Below, one piece after another: positions 11,580 to 49,199 of a DNA stretch of 64,000 bases. Both the position numbers and the translations under genes were made by a program. Each line of letters begins with the position of its first letter. Within the stretch, counting starts at the first letter, position 1. Source of the stretch: Branchinecta lynchi. Lineage: Eukaryota > Arthropoda > Branchiopoda > Anostraca > Branchinectidae. Location: contig JAKZAP010000009.1 in the NCBI GenBank assembly GCA_023053575.1, positions 19,573,869-19,637,868 of the forward strand. The letters run 5' to 3'. A model generated the notes under the pieces. That model was given only the letters and a program-made list of their open reading frames with translations, was not told the DNA's origin and did not search any database.

Positions 11580-14130
11580 TCCTTCATGAGATACACCAGT
11601 TTGAAAATTTCAAAGGGGTTGACAACTTCATAGTAAGGTACATTGAAACCAAAAATAGGCGATACCAGTTATGATACATATAGGGGACTTTTAAGCAACA
11701 GTCGACTGTTAGCCCATAATCATCTTCGGTAATGAGGGGTTTGCAGCTTTTGCTAGTTGGTATACCTGTTATTTGTTTCCGGTGAATTCGATGGTAAGAA
11801 CAATTTGGTTCCCAATGGTAAGATATGCAAGGGACTTGTAAGTAATAATCGGCTGTTATGCTACAATCATCTTCTGCGATGATGGGTTTGCAGCTTTTGC
11901 TAGCTGGTGTACCCATTATTTGTTTCCGGTTAACTTAATGTATATCACGGGAGAGGGACTTGGTAAGTAGGAATCGGTTCACGAGGGGCTAGGAATTTCT
12001 GCAAATGGGTGCACATTGTATTCGATTTCTATAAATCTGACGGTAAGAAAGTTTGTGTCGATGGTCTATCAATGTAAGCGAGGATTAACTGTTTACAAAA
12101 CGGATACAAACGAAAATGTAAAGCAATGAGGTAGTTTCATAATAATTAATAGTGTCATCTATGGTATTTTAATCCTGAAAAGTTACGGATAGCTTTCTAT
12201 TACCAACTAGATTATATAAGATATTGTTCCAAGTTTTCATCCGTCACGATGTCTACGATTGAAAAGGATAAAGTACAACTGACTGCAAAGTTAATTTAGT
12301 CCCTTCTTCCTATATTATTGTGTTGTTGTCTCTACAACGCTGAAGAATACCTTTTGATCATGTTATTAATTTTTTTAGAACATCCCGTTTAAAAAGCTTA
12401 TGCTATAATCATCTTCAGCGAAGAGGGGCTTGCAACTTTTGATAGCTGGTATATCCATTATTTGTTTCCGGTGAATTTGATGTCAATCACGGAAGAGGGA
12501 CTTGTAAGTAAGAATCGGTTCACGAGGGGCTAGAAATTTTTGAAAATTGGTGCACATTGTATTCGATTTCTGTACATATGACAGTAAGAAAGTTTGTATC
12601 GATGGTCTATCGCTATAACCTAGGATTAACTGTTTACGCAACGGGTACAAACGATACGGTAATGTAAAACAATAAGGTAATTTTGTAATAATTAATGGTA
12701 AAAAAAATTCCTTTATGAGATATACCAGTTTGAAAGTTTCAAGGGGTTGACAACTTCAGTAGTAAGGTACACACTGAAACCAAAAATAGGTGATACCAGT
12801 TGTGAGACATTTAGGGGACTTGTACGCGACAGGCGACTGTTAGCTCATAATCATCTTCGGCAATGAGGGGTTTGCAGCTCTCGCTAGTTGGCGTACCTGT
12901 CATTTGATGAACAATTTGGTTCCCAAATGTAAAACATGCAAGGGACTTGTAAGTAATAATCGGCTGTTATGCTACACAAATCTTAAGCGATGAGGGGTTT
13001 GCAACTTTTGCTAGTCGGTGTACCCATTATTTTTATCCGGTGAACTTGATGTCTATCACAGGAAAGGGACTTGTCAGTAGAATCGGTGCACGAGGGGCTA
13101 GAAATTTGTTCAAATTGTTGCACATTGTATTCGATTTATATAAATCTGACGGTAAGAAAGTTTGTATCGTTGGTCTATCGCTGTAACCTAGGATTTACTG
13201 TTAACGCAACGGGTACAAACGATACTGTAATGTAAAACAAGGTAGTTTCGTAATAATTAATAGTGTCATCTATGGTATTTTAATCCTAAAAAGTTACGGA
13301 TAGCTTTATAATACCAACTAGATTATATAGGATATTATTCCAAGTTTTCATCCGTCACGATGTCTACGATTGAAAAGGATAAAGTTCAACTGACTGCAAA
13401 GTCAATTTAGTCCCTTTTTCCGATATGCTTTTGTTGTGGTTAGGGCAATCGATAGCCCTTGAAGAGCTGATCAAAATATATGCCATCCATTTTTTTGAAC
13501 AAAAATCCTTCATGAGATAAACCAGTTTGAAAGTTTCAAGGGGTTGACAACTTCAGGAGTAAGGTACACACTGAAACCAAAAATAGGCGATACCAGTTAT
13601 GAGACATGTAAGGGACTTGTAAGCAACAGTCGACTGTTAGCTCATAATCATCTTCAGCAACGAGGAGTTTAAAGCTTTTGCTAGTTGGTATACCTGTTAT
13701 TTGTCTCAGGATATGTATTCGATGGTAAGAACAATTTTGTTCCCAATTGTAAGACATGCATGGGACTTGTAAGTAATAATCGGCTTTTATGCTATAATCA
13801 TCTTCAGCGATGAGGGGTTTGCAACTTTTGATAGTTGGTGTATCCATTATTTGTTTCCGGTGAATTTGATGTCAATCACGGGAGACGGACTTGTAAGTAA
13901 GATCGGTTCACGAGGGGCTAGAAATTTTTGAAAATTGGTGCACATTCTATTCGATTTCTGTAAATATGACAGTAAGAAAGTTTGTATCGATGGTCTATCG
14001 CTATAACCTAGGATTAACTGTTTACGCAACGGGTACAAACGATACGGTAATGTAAAACAATAAGGTAGATGTGTAATAATTAATAGTGTCATCTATGGTA
14101 TGTTAATCCTGAAACGTTACGGATAGCCTT
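11580..14130. repeat. Tandem-repeat core of the Helentron-like element
   Basis: A block beginning near the words GAGATACACCAGTTTGAAA recurs at about 11587, 12717 and 13514. Inside each block a shorter unit containing AATCATCTTC and GAGGGGTTTGCAGCTTTTGC repeats with a 148-bp spacing (11717, 11865). The copies are diverged by point changes and small indels. Short ORFs are open in parts only because the units repeat. Confidence 0.85.
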
Positions 14131-14265
14131 CTTCCGATATTGTTTTGTTGTTGGTTTTACAACGCTAAAGAACAGCTTTTGATTATGTGATTATTCTTTT
14201 TAGAACATACCGTTTTAAAAGCTTCGATAAGTTGACAATTTCAGCATTTAACCGACAGCGAAGAA

Positions 14266-14358
14266 ACAAAACCAAAGTGTTGCTCTCGCAACACTTTAGT
14301 CGGCGAAGCCGGACAAAGGTTGCCGCAACACTTCACGTTGCCCGGGCAACGTAGGTCT
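14266..14358 (+). repeat. Right inverted repeat plus 3' hairpin cluster
   Basis: The 29-bp repeat is followed by the GTCGGCGAAGCCGGAC hairpin, a GTTGCCGCAAC near-palindrome and the perfect palindrome CGTTGCCCGGGCAACG (14335-14350), seven to eight bases before the element end. A hairpin just inside the 3' end is the transposition terminator of Helitron-type elements. Confidence 0.85.
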
Positions 14359-14370
14359 AGTTCTTGCTGA

Positions 14371-15060
14371 ATTTGTGCTTCTAAGTGGTATCACCTCCGG
14401 GTACCTAGTGCTGTAATCCGTTATTACAAGAAGCCATTTGAATCCACGCTGGCTCTTATAAACTGGACCAAAAGAATCTATAGCGATTCTTTCAAATGGG
14501 GTGGTAATAACTGGCATTGGCTGGAGGGGGACCTTCTCGAACCGACGCTTACTTGCTATCATCTGACAATCGTGGCAATGTTTGATGTATTCCTCTATGT
14601 CACTGTAGATGTTTGGCCAGGAGAATCGTTCCAGTACTCGATCGGTGGTGCGCTGACGTCCCATGTGACCCCCCATAGGTTCGGTATGATTCTCTGGTAC
14701 TACCAGTTGCCACGTCTGTTTTCCAGCAGCGTTGTCATTTACCACACGTTACAGTAAACCGTCTTTTGTGACGAAAAGAGCCTTGCTCTGATCATCAGCC
14801 TCTTCTTTTGCTGCTTTCCATGCTTCAGACAAGGTTGGGTCTTCCTTTTGCTGTCTCGAAAACTGTTCTTTCGATGAGCTATCTTTTCCGGAGGTATCTT
14901 TTCTAGGAGGCTTGACTGCCATCAATTTTCGCTCGTTGTCTCGGCTCTTTGTGCTGTGGAAGAACTTTTTTTCTCGAGGAATGAACAAGCTGTCATCAAA
15001 CTCGTAGTTCTCCCAGTTCGAGCTTGAACCTTCCTGTGGCTCAGTAGGAAAACGGAGCAA
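14371..15060 (-). pseudogene. Gypsy integrase N-terminus and first catalytic Asp
   Basis: Minus-strand codons: an acidic/basic linker, then FSRQQKEDPTLSEAWKAAKEE, GLLYRNVWVN and the HHCC zinc-binding region (MGGHMGRQRTTDRVL through YIKHCHDCQMIAS). The core then opens with IAIDSFGPV (first catalytic Asp), VITDYSTRYPEVIPL and STNSA. The frame is broken after that by the Helentron-like insertion. The upstream linker at 14900-15060 is of the type that precedes integrase, but no protease motif was recognised. Confidence 0.85.
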
Positions 15061-15172
15061 AGGGCGCCTTAACCGTAGCTGTTACAGACAAAGGATCTAG
15101 GAGGTTCCTTATTCCAGAATTCCATTTCTGCAGTGCTTTGCCCGACGAATGTTTGCAGGATATCATTTCTTG

Positions 15173-15570
15173 CGTATAAAAAAAAAAACGATTTGCCGAC
15201 GAGCCGACGGACGTCCGAACAAAACAAATAAAATTTAATTATTCTGTATTCCTTCTGTATAAAAAGAACCCGATGTGCCGACGAGAATACCGAGGCACGA
15301 CAAAAGCATGCAGAATTTTATTTCTTCACTGTTTTGCCCTACAAATATTGCAGGATTTCATTTCATGCGTATATAAAGAACCCGATATGCCGACGAGTCG
15401 ACCGACTCCTGACGAAAGCATAAAATTTTTTATTTCTTCTGTGTTTGCCTTTCTGTGTGATCCGTCATGTCTAAAAAGATCCCCAGATGTGCCGACGAGA
15501 ATACCGAGGCACGAGTCGACTGACGCCTGACAAAAGTATACAAAATTTTATTTCTTCTGTGTTTGCCGGC
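15173..15570. repeat. Degenerate ~100-bp tandem repeats
   Basis: Units containing GCCGACGAG followed by TTTATTTCTTC(T/A)-rich sequence occur near 15196, 15278, 15389 and 15495, roughly 80-110 bp apart. There is no coding potential. The array ends in a GC-rich hairpin region around 15590-15610. Confidence 0.75.
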
Positions 15571-15585
15571 GCCGCGCAGACAAAC

Positions 15586-15660
15586 AAGTGAACTTTCGCC
15601 GGGCTTCGCGCGACCAAAGTACTTTCTCAAGACCTTTGGGGGGGGGGGGGGGGTTGCGCT
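15586..15660. other. GC hairpin and G(15) tract
   Basis: The CGCCGGGCTTCGCGCGAC stretch followed by CAAAGTACTT resembles the hairpin next to the inverted repeat of the Helentron-like element. It precedes an uninterrupted run of about 15 G at 15639-15653. It may be the end of a second, diverged HINE. Confidence 0.4.
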
Positions 15661-16295
15661 CTTGACCGAGTGTCAGATAGTTCGAGAATTACCCACGGTG
15701 AAAAAAATACCCGACTATCCAGATGGACAAAATTTCTCGCAGCTGTTGTGCTGAATTAGGAATATTTCTCTGTAATGGAAGAGTATCCTGGATCTTTTGT
15801 CCTAGCGTAGGTACCTGGTGGCATACTGTCAATTTGATTTGACACAAGCAGAATTTTTGAAAACTAGGTGAGGCTCGGGCAACATAGAAGCATAGGAAAT
15901 GACAAACCCCCTGAATGGTGAGTCATTACAGGAAATGTATGGGTCCCTGCTCCAATTAAAATGTGCCTGAATTGAAGTTGTGTTTTCAGACAACAATGAG
16001 TTTAACACCAATGTGCAAATACCCATTTTCATCCCACCGTGTTTACTCTTGAGTCTATTGTTTAAACACGGAACGTAACTTGCTATTCGGGAGAGTTGCA
16101 TGTTCTGGATAATCGATGTTAAACCCGCATAAGCATAAACACAGTAACACAGTGTTTGACTCTGGCAATTGAAAATACTTTTTGCTAAACTCAGAGAAAA
16201 CAGAAGCGTCTGAAAACGCAACTTTATTTACGCGTGTGTGCGCACTTTCATCTTCGTTTACAGTTATATAGTTGCTTGAATTTCATATATTGCAG
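15661..16295. other. No gene recognised; likely intron of the third protease
   Basis: Unique-looking sequence with no recognised protein similarity or repeat structure. Its right end provides an acceptor-like TTTCATATATTGCAG directly before the protease-like exon. Confidence 0.4.
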
Positions 16296-16442
16296 GGACA
16301 ACTGCAGTTACTCCAGACGGCGGACATAACGATACCGAGACGTATCATTGGCCTTCACTCCTACTTCGTTGACGTGCAGAAACCCGATGTCTACACACTG
16401 ATAGCGCCATACCTTGACTGGGTTCAGGCAAATACTATGTGA
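16296..16442 (+). CDS. C-terminal exon of a third serine-protease-like gene
   Basis: An acceptor (TATATTGCAG) precedes 48 open codons ending in TGA. The end of the protein, KPDVYTLIAPYLDWVQANTM, matches the last helix region of S1 serine proteases (PGVYTRV..YLDWI). The exon starts in phase 0 with GGA, as the last exons of the two complete genes do, but the GDSGG motif itself is absent, so the catalytic Ser would have to be in the preceding exon. The Cys normally present in the loop before the PDVY block is also absent, which suggests a non-catalytic homologue or a decayed gene. The other exons are not in the window or are unrecognised. This could be a pseudogene fragment. Confidence 0.55.
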   Translation, partial: GQLQLLQTADITIPRRIIGLHSYFVDVQKPDVYTLIAPYLDWVQANTM

Positions 16443-16564
16443 GCGAGGAGATCCCTTACTGTTGGCATATTTTATGAAAAATATACCGTTAATTTTGTTA
16501 TCCAGACGTAATCTTCCGCATGAGCTGCATTCTTTGTCACGGGGGTTCTCACCGGTGGTCTCCG

Positions 16565-18897
16565 GTTTATGGGATCCCAAAACGTAAGTGGAGGGATACC
16601 TATGACATCGTAAAGTTGTCCGTCCGTCTGCTAGCACGATCACTCTCGAAGGGGTTGAGATATTTTGATCAAACTTGGCATGCGGACTCTTTAGGTCAAA
16701 GTACAGGTCAAGTTCGAAGATGGGCTATGTAGCTCTATATTTAGGGGTGGGGGAGGGGTTTAAGATTAAGGGGAACACAAACTATGTTTTAAAAGCTAAT
16801 GAAATAGTCGAATCAAAGGTAAGGAGACATGCTGAATCCGAATATGGAATTTATATTTTCGCCGGACAAATAGTTCACCCGGAATCCGGCGAAAACCCGA
16901 ATATTTGTGAAAAGTAATATGAAGTTGATTGGAGGGTCCATTTAGGGGTAAGGAAACGTGCTGAGTCCGAATGTGAAAGTTATTTTTTCGCCGGACAAGT
17001 AGTTCGGCCGGAATCAGGCCACCGGAGAATTTACTTAAAGTAAAAGTTTTATTTAAATTTGATAAGATGTTCAATTTGCGGGTAAGTAGACATGCTGAAT
17101 TCGCATATGACAACCATTTTCTCACTGGACGTATAGATCGCTCGGAATCCGGCTGAAACCGGAAAATTTGTAAAAAGTAAAAGTTTAATTGGAAGTTGAT
17201 TAGAGGTTGGATGTATGGGTGAGGAGACATGCTGAATTCGTTTTTGAGCTTTATTTTTTCGCCGGACAAATAGTTCCGGAATTCCGCCGAAACCGGAAAA
17301 TTGGCAGAAGTAAGGCAGGAAGTTTCGATCTGCTTCGTCAAAATAGATATGACTTAAAGGGGTAAACACACGTGCTGAATCCATATCTGAACTTGGTTTT
17401 CTCATATGATTAGCTTTTTTGCCTTAATCTTTTTCTAAATTTTAATAGTAAAAGTGTTCAAGGAGTCTGGCGAAGACAAAAGCCAATTGTCTGGATCAAA
17501 TTTGAACTTTTGGGATCCCATCGAAACCTTTGGTCTTGTTCTTATAAGCCGTTTTTGCATCCTCCGGTGACTTCTGACCAGTCTTATAGCCAGTTTTTGA
17601 ACTAACCAGTGTCCGGTTTTATCTCACCGGTGCAGACTAACCAGAACCTGCTCGTGAGCCCTGCTGCAGCGAGGAGTTAGTCGGTTTTCATCAACTCACA
17701 GGTGAACCAAAAGAACGCGTTTTAAGGGAAGAACCGGACCCTGGTGACTAAACACCAGAGACAGCCCGGAGTGCAACGAACGCAGCTATGGATTGATGGT
17801 GCAAATTAGCCGGTCACCTTGAAATAGGTTTATGCGGTAGTGTCCGGCGAAAGACCGCTTCCCTGTAGCGGGTTATTTTTTCATGGGAAAAACTCTCCTT
17901 GTGTAGCTTCAGAGCCACCATGCGGTTTAGTTCATTAGTCCCCTAATGATCGTGAACGTTTAGCTAAAACTCTGTATGTTCCTTCCTTTGAAGAACCTCT
18001 CTAAAGATGAGCGTTTTGCCGGACTTCAGTATAAACGAGACCAAAGGTTTCGATGGGATCCCAAACAACTAATATTTGATCCAGACAATTGGGTCTTGTC
18101 TTCGGCAGATCCAGTCTTCGCGAGGCTAATCATTAGAGAAAACCAAGTTCAGGTATACCTCTATAGGCCATATCTATTTTGACGATAGTGACCGAAACTT
18201 CCTGCTTTACTTCTGCCGAATTTCTGGTTTCGGCGGAATACAGAGCGAACTACTTGCCCAGGAACAAAAGAAAATTCAGAAACCAATTTAGCGTATCTCC
18301 TTATTCCTACAAAGAACATCTAATCAACTTCAAATAAAACTTTAACTTGATTCCGGTTACAACCGGATTCCAGACGAATTATATCTCCTGGTAAAAAATG
18401 ATTGTCGTTTACAGACTCAGCGCCTCGTCTTACCCATAAATCTGTCATCTGTCAACTTCAAATAAAAGTTTTGCGTTTAACAAATTTTCCGGTTTGGGTC
18501 GGATTCCGAACTAGTTTTCCGGGTAGTAACGCTTTTCACAGCATATCTTCTTACCCCTAAACCGAACATTTAATCAACTTAAAATGAAAATTTAACTTTT
18601 AACCAACTTTCCGGTTTTGCCGGATTCCGGAAGTACTACTTGTCCGGCGAAAAAATGGTTTTCATCGTCGTGTTCAGCATGTCCTCTTACCCCATAATAA
18701 TCTATCACATTAGCTGTTTAAAAATATTTTGTTTGCCTCTCAAATGTATGGCTACAGAAGTCGACCTTACTTCTTGGCACCATAGAACCCTCACACCAGG
18801 TTTCAGAAAAATATCTCATTCCCTTCGAGAGTTATCGTGATCACAGAAGGACGGACGGACAACTTTTCTGATGTCATAGGTATCCCTCCACTTCCCG
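16565..18897. repeat. Long foldback element with tandem-repeat arms
   Basis: Two arms of about 0.9 kb face each other. The left arm begins GGGATCCCAAAACGTAAGTG, then GGATACCTATGACATCG, a short GTCCGTCCGTCTG stretch and several units of roughly 110-135 bp (CCGGACAAGTAGTTC...GGAATCCGG...AAGTTGATTAG). The right arm is the reverse complement and ends CATAGGTATCCCTCCACTT at 18893, lacking the terminal GGGATCCC. A spacer of about 480 bp lies between (about 17545-18030), flanked by mirrored GGGATCCC/GACCAAAGG motifs. No transposase is visible. Related copies lie at about 29.1, 40.9-42.2 and 53.0-54.0 kb. Confidence 0.8.
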
Positions 18898-19532
18898 ATG
18901 AAAATAGTTTCTGAAAATAGTGCTATGAAGCAGGGGAGTCACGACTGGGGGTGAGGGGGGGGGGCAACCCCCCAATGCTGTCGGCTAGTCGGTAAAAAAA
19001 TAAGCAAGTCTGCACGAAGCGCCGCGATTTTTCGTCAAAACGGTTGAGTTTTTTCATGAAAACACACGTTTTTTCCGAAAATTGGCCGATCTTTTGACGA
19101 AATAGTCGGTTTTTCTGAAAATCAGTGGAATTTTCTGAAAATCAGTCGATTTTTTTAAAAAAATGTCAATTTTGTTGTTGAAAACAGTCGGTAAAGATTA
19201 CCAGCCAGTCGGTAAATGCCTCGTCCCCCCCCCCCACCCCAAACATTTTGGCTAGATATGCCTCTGCTATGAAGTACTACAAAAAAGTAGCATGCAGTAC
19301 TAACTGATGCTACTAGATGCTTCTAGTTTCAAGACTACCGTGTTACTGCATACGACTAGATGCTACTATTAGCAAGGCTGGATGCTACTATGGCAAGACA
19401 GGACGCTACTGGATCCTACTACTTAAGACTGGACTAGTCTGAGGCACATTAAATGACAGTATTCTTTGCTATTACATAGTATTACATGCAACTCTTTCGT
19501 ACTGCTACGCAGGCTACAAATTTTTCATCGGG
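18895..19532. mobile_element. TAGTA-rich MITE, split by a hAT MITE
   Basis: A ~300-bp element rich in TAGTA/TACTA words with inverted ends CCCGATGAAAATAG and TTTTTCATCGGGTT. It is divided into two parts by a 336-bp insertion. An inverted copy without the insertion lies at 55063-55365. Its left end abuts the truncated end of the foldback element. Confidence 0.78.
18931..19266. mobile_element. hAT-type MITE with 8-bp TSD
   Basis: Ends CAGGGGAGTCAC and GATATGCCTCTG are imperfect inverted repeats of the CAGRG type. CTATGAAG is duplicated exactly on both sides (18923-18930, 19267-19274). A second copy lies at 29971-30171. It contains C and G tracts. Confidence 0.88.
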
Positions 19533-19723
19533 TTACGTTTTGTGTCTTCTGGATCTTTTTTACTAAAGCTATCTACTTGTGGCAGAAGCTGATAGTAGGA
19601 CGAGGAAAGGGCAACCGGAGACTAATCCCCTTTGTGCGCTGAACTGGTGTAGCCTACGGCCTAATTGCCAATGTTGGAACAAAGTAGCTGCTTTTACGGG
19701 TTCTATTTAGAAACAAATTATGT
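19533..19723. other. 3' flank of the minus-strand protease gene
   Basis: This is the 3' UTR/downstream side of the minus-strand gene. No canonical AATAAA was seen just after the stop codon, so the poly(A) site is not located. Confidence 0.4.
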
Positions 19724-47503
<27,780 letters not shown>

Positions 47504-47630
47504 CGTTAGAAAAAGACGGACTAATAATCATGACAACCGAAAATAGAATATGTAACGAGATAAAGATTTGTTTGAGTTGATAAAGGCTATGGTAGATTCT
47601 AACTTAATTGAATATATCTACTTGTCACCA
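47504..47630 (-). promoter_or_regulatory. Probable 5' UTR and promoter of the minus gene
   Basis: The short AT-rich stretch upstream of the ATG has no clear TATA box (best candidates are the TTTATC words). The poly-C MITE at 47639 begins only 135 bp upstream of the start codon, so the promoter must be very compact or include the MITE. Confidence 0.35.
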
Positions 47631-47638
47631 AGACCGTA

Positions 47639-47836
47639 TTCAGGGGGGGGGGGCTTAGGGGGTTGATCCCCCCCCCCGAAACATACAAAAATACTAAATT
47701 TTAGAGGCTTTTCTCTCTGATCTATGTCTTTTTTGCACTTTTTTGTGCGACCCGCAGGCAACCCCCCCCCCCCGAAAGGCCCCCCCCCCCCCCGAAAGGC
47801 CCCCCCCCCCGAAACAAATTCCTGGATACGGGCCTG
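47639..47836. mobile_element. Poly-G/C hAT MITE, copy 2
   Basis: Ends CAAGACCGTATTCAGG and CCTGGATACGGGCCTG. CTTGTCAC is duplicated exactly (47631-47638, 47837-47844). Contains C runs of 10-14 with CCGAAAGG spacers. Confidence 0.9.
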
Positions 47837-47932
47837 CTTGTCACACTTGGGGAAATGAGAGGGGCAGCTTCGTTTTCCGCTTAGAGTGTGACAATGTGAC
47901 ATATTATCCCTGCTTCTGTCATAATATTTTAA

Positions 47933-48297
47933 AGGACCCCTCGTACAATTTACTCTTCAACTTACAGTATTTATATATTTAGATACTTTAAAGCTAGGCT
48001 GTGCTTTCAACAAATAACCCACCGTTTTGGCTGTTTTAAGCCTTTTTCAAGACCCGTTGGCTTGTAGCGAAAACAGGGGAACAATTTATATAACCATTCT
48101 TTCTGCTGGAAAACTTATCGCAAACAACCGTCGGCAGCGTGATACACATCCGTAGCAAAACACGACAAGTGAAAAAATCAGCCTGGTTTTGTTAAAGGGG
48201 ACAGAATGTACCGTATGAAATTGGGGTTTCCGGGCTTAGAAATATATGGAGTGATTCTGGAAGTAGGTTGCATTAGTATTATAAGTACGAAGGTCCT
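47933..48297. mobile_element. TTAA-flanked MITE, copy B
   Basis: AGGACCCCTCG and AAGGTCCT ends with TTAA on both sides, same family as 39856-40206. It lies between the two divergent genes. Confidence 0.75.
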
Positions 48298-48724
48298 TTA
48301 AGGGTTTTCTCCCTAACCGTTTATGTCGAACCGAGAAAATTCGGTCACTGCAGAGTTAGCTCTAGTGTGTCTCGGTTAATAGTGCGAACACATGATAAGG
48401 ATTTCCGGGCTGGATTTCATTCACTTTCATCAAAAAGTTGAAGAAATTTCAACTTTTCCATATGAAAGTTCTGACGGAATCCGGACAGGAATTCCTGTCA
48501 GGAAGCACCCGACCCTGGTCGTGTGCCCAAGGCATAATGATTCACGGCCAGGTTCTCTACACTTTCATCAGCTGAAAAATTATAAGGATGAGGGTGCAAA
48601 AATCATGACAGGGGTAACTCAGCGATCGTCGATCCCGCCAGTCTATCACAAAGACAATATTAGTGAGAAAGACCGGTGACTTCGCTAAAATTGGCTCTCT
48701 GAAAATCGATTGGAACGCCGCCTA

Positions 48725-48960
48725 GCGTTTGGCGGTTGATCAAAATGCAGAAAATACATTTCCTGTCGTCGCCCCAATCGTGCAGCAAAAACAACAGCCG
48801 TGTCAAAAATTAAATCTCAGCACTAGTCTTTCCGTGCAATGATTATTAAAAGCAATAGAAGTTGATCAAAATATAGAAAAAACCTTTCCTGTCATCGCCC
48901 CAATCGTGCAGCAAAAACAGTGGCCGTGTCAAAAATCTCAGGACTAGTTTTTTCCTTACA
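48725..48960. repeat. ~135-bp tandem pair
   Basis: GTTGATCAAAAT.AGAAAA, CGCCCCAATCGTGCAGC and GCCGTGTCAAAAAT occur twice in the same order. Confidence 0.8.
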
Positions 48961-49014
48961 GTAGTATTTGAAAGTAGTTTGCCCTAATAAGATATTTATA
49001 GTCGGTAGAAGCTT

Positions 49015-49195
49015 CAGTTATTTATTACAGGTTTGTTTCCTTCCCCTCTGTTGATCCTGAAGATTGACAGCCTGACGAGGACCCTTGCCAAAAAGGACCT
49101 AAATATCGCTGATGAAGAATCGTAGCTGACGTATCCGTTGTATACATTATTTGAATATACGTTTCAAAGTCAACTTGGGCTCAAGGAATATTCAA
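49015..49195. repeat. Hairpin-family copy, inverted
   Basis: GAGGACCCTTGCCAAAAAGG, GTAGCTGACGTATCCGTTG and CAAAGTCAACTTGGGCTC are the family words in reverse orientation. Confidence 0.75.
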
Positions 49196-49199
49196 TTCT

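Larger units (their letters stand above)
10743..14358 (+). mobile_element. Helentron/HINE-like non-autonomous element
   Basis: A 3.6-kb non-coding element sits between two adjacent codons of gypsy integrase (Thr at about 14361, Ile at about 10741). The empty site rebuilds with at most one shared T, so there is no real target duplication, as expected for Helitron-type insertion. 29-bp inverted repeats lie at 10744-10772 and 14266-14294. Beyond the right repeat come compact hairpins ending in a perfect 16-bp palindrome close to the end, and the middle is a tandem-repeat core. This is the architecture described for Helentron-associated elements. No Rep/helicase coding was found. The left end carries a T(24) tract. 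Confidence 0.72.
320..15060 (-). mobile_element. Broken Ty3/gypsy retrotransposon, integrase-before-RT order
   Basis: Coding blocks read on the minus strand in this order: a linker and the integrase zinc-binding region (15060-14371), the integrase DDE core (10741-10308), the integrase C-terminal GPY-type module and linker (6657-6060), then reverse transcriptase (958-320). Three insertions interrupt the blocks, and each can be excised to restore adjacent codons. Most Ty3/gypsy elements carry RT-RNase H before integrase; this order is that of Gmr1-like elements. RNase H and LTRs are not visible, and there are frameshifts and an in-frame stop, so the copy is dead. Nothing recognisable as gag or a protease active site was found above 15060. 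Confidence 0.8.

Noticed and set aside
11584..14092. Repeated ~100-codon frames on the minus strand
   Set aside because: They recur only because the underlying 148-bp units repeat, and they match no protein.
15829..16221. 130-codon minus-strand frame
   Set aside because: No recognised motif, no splice context, composition like surrounding intron-type DNA.
16796..17405. Overlapping minus-strand frames of 118-181 codons
   Set aside because: They lie in foldback arms made of tandem units; peptide repeats mirror the DNA repeats.
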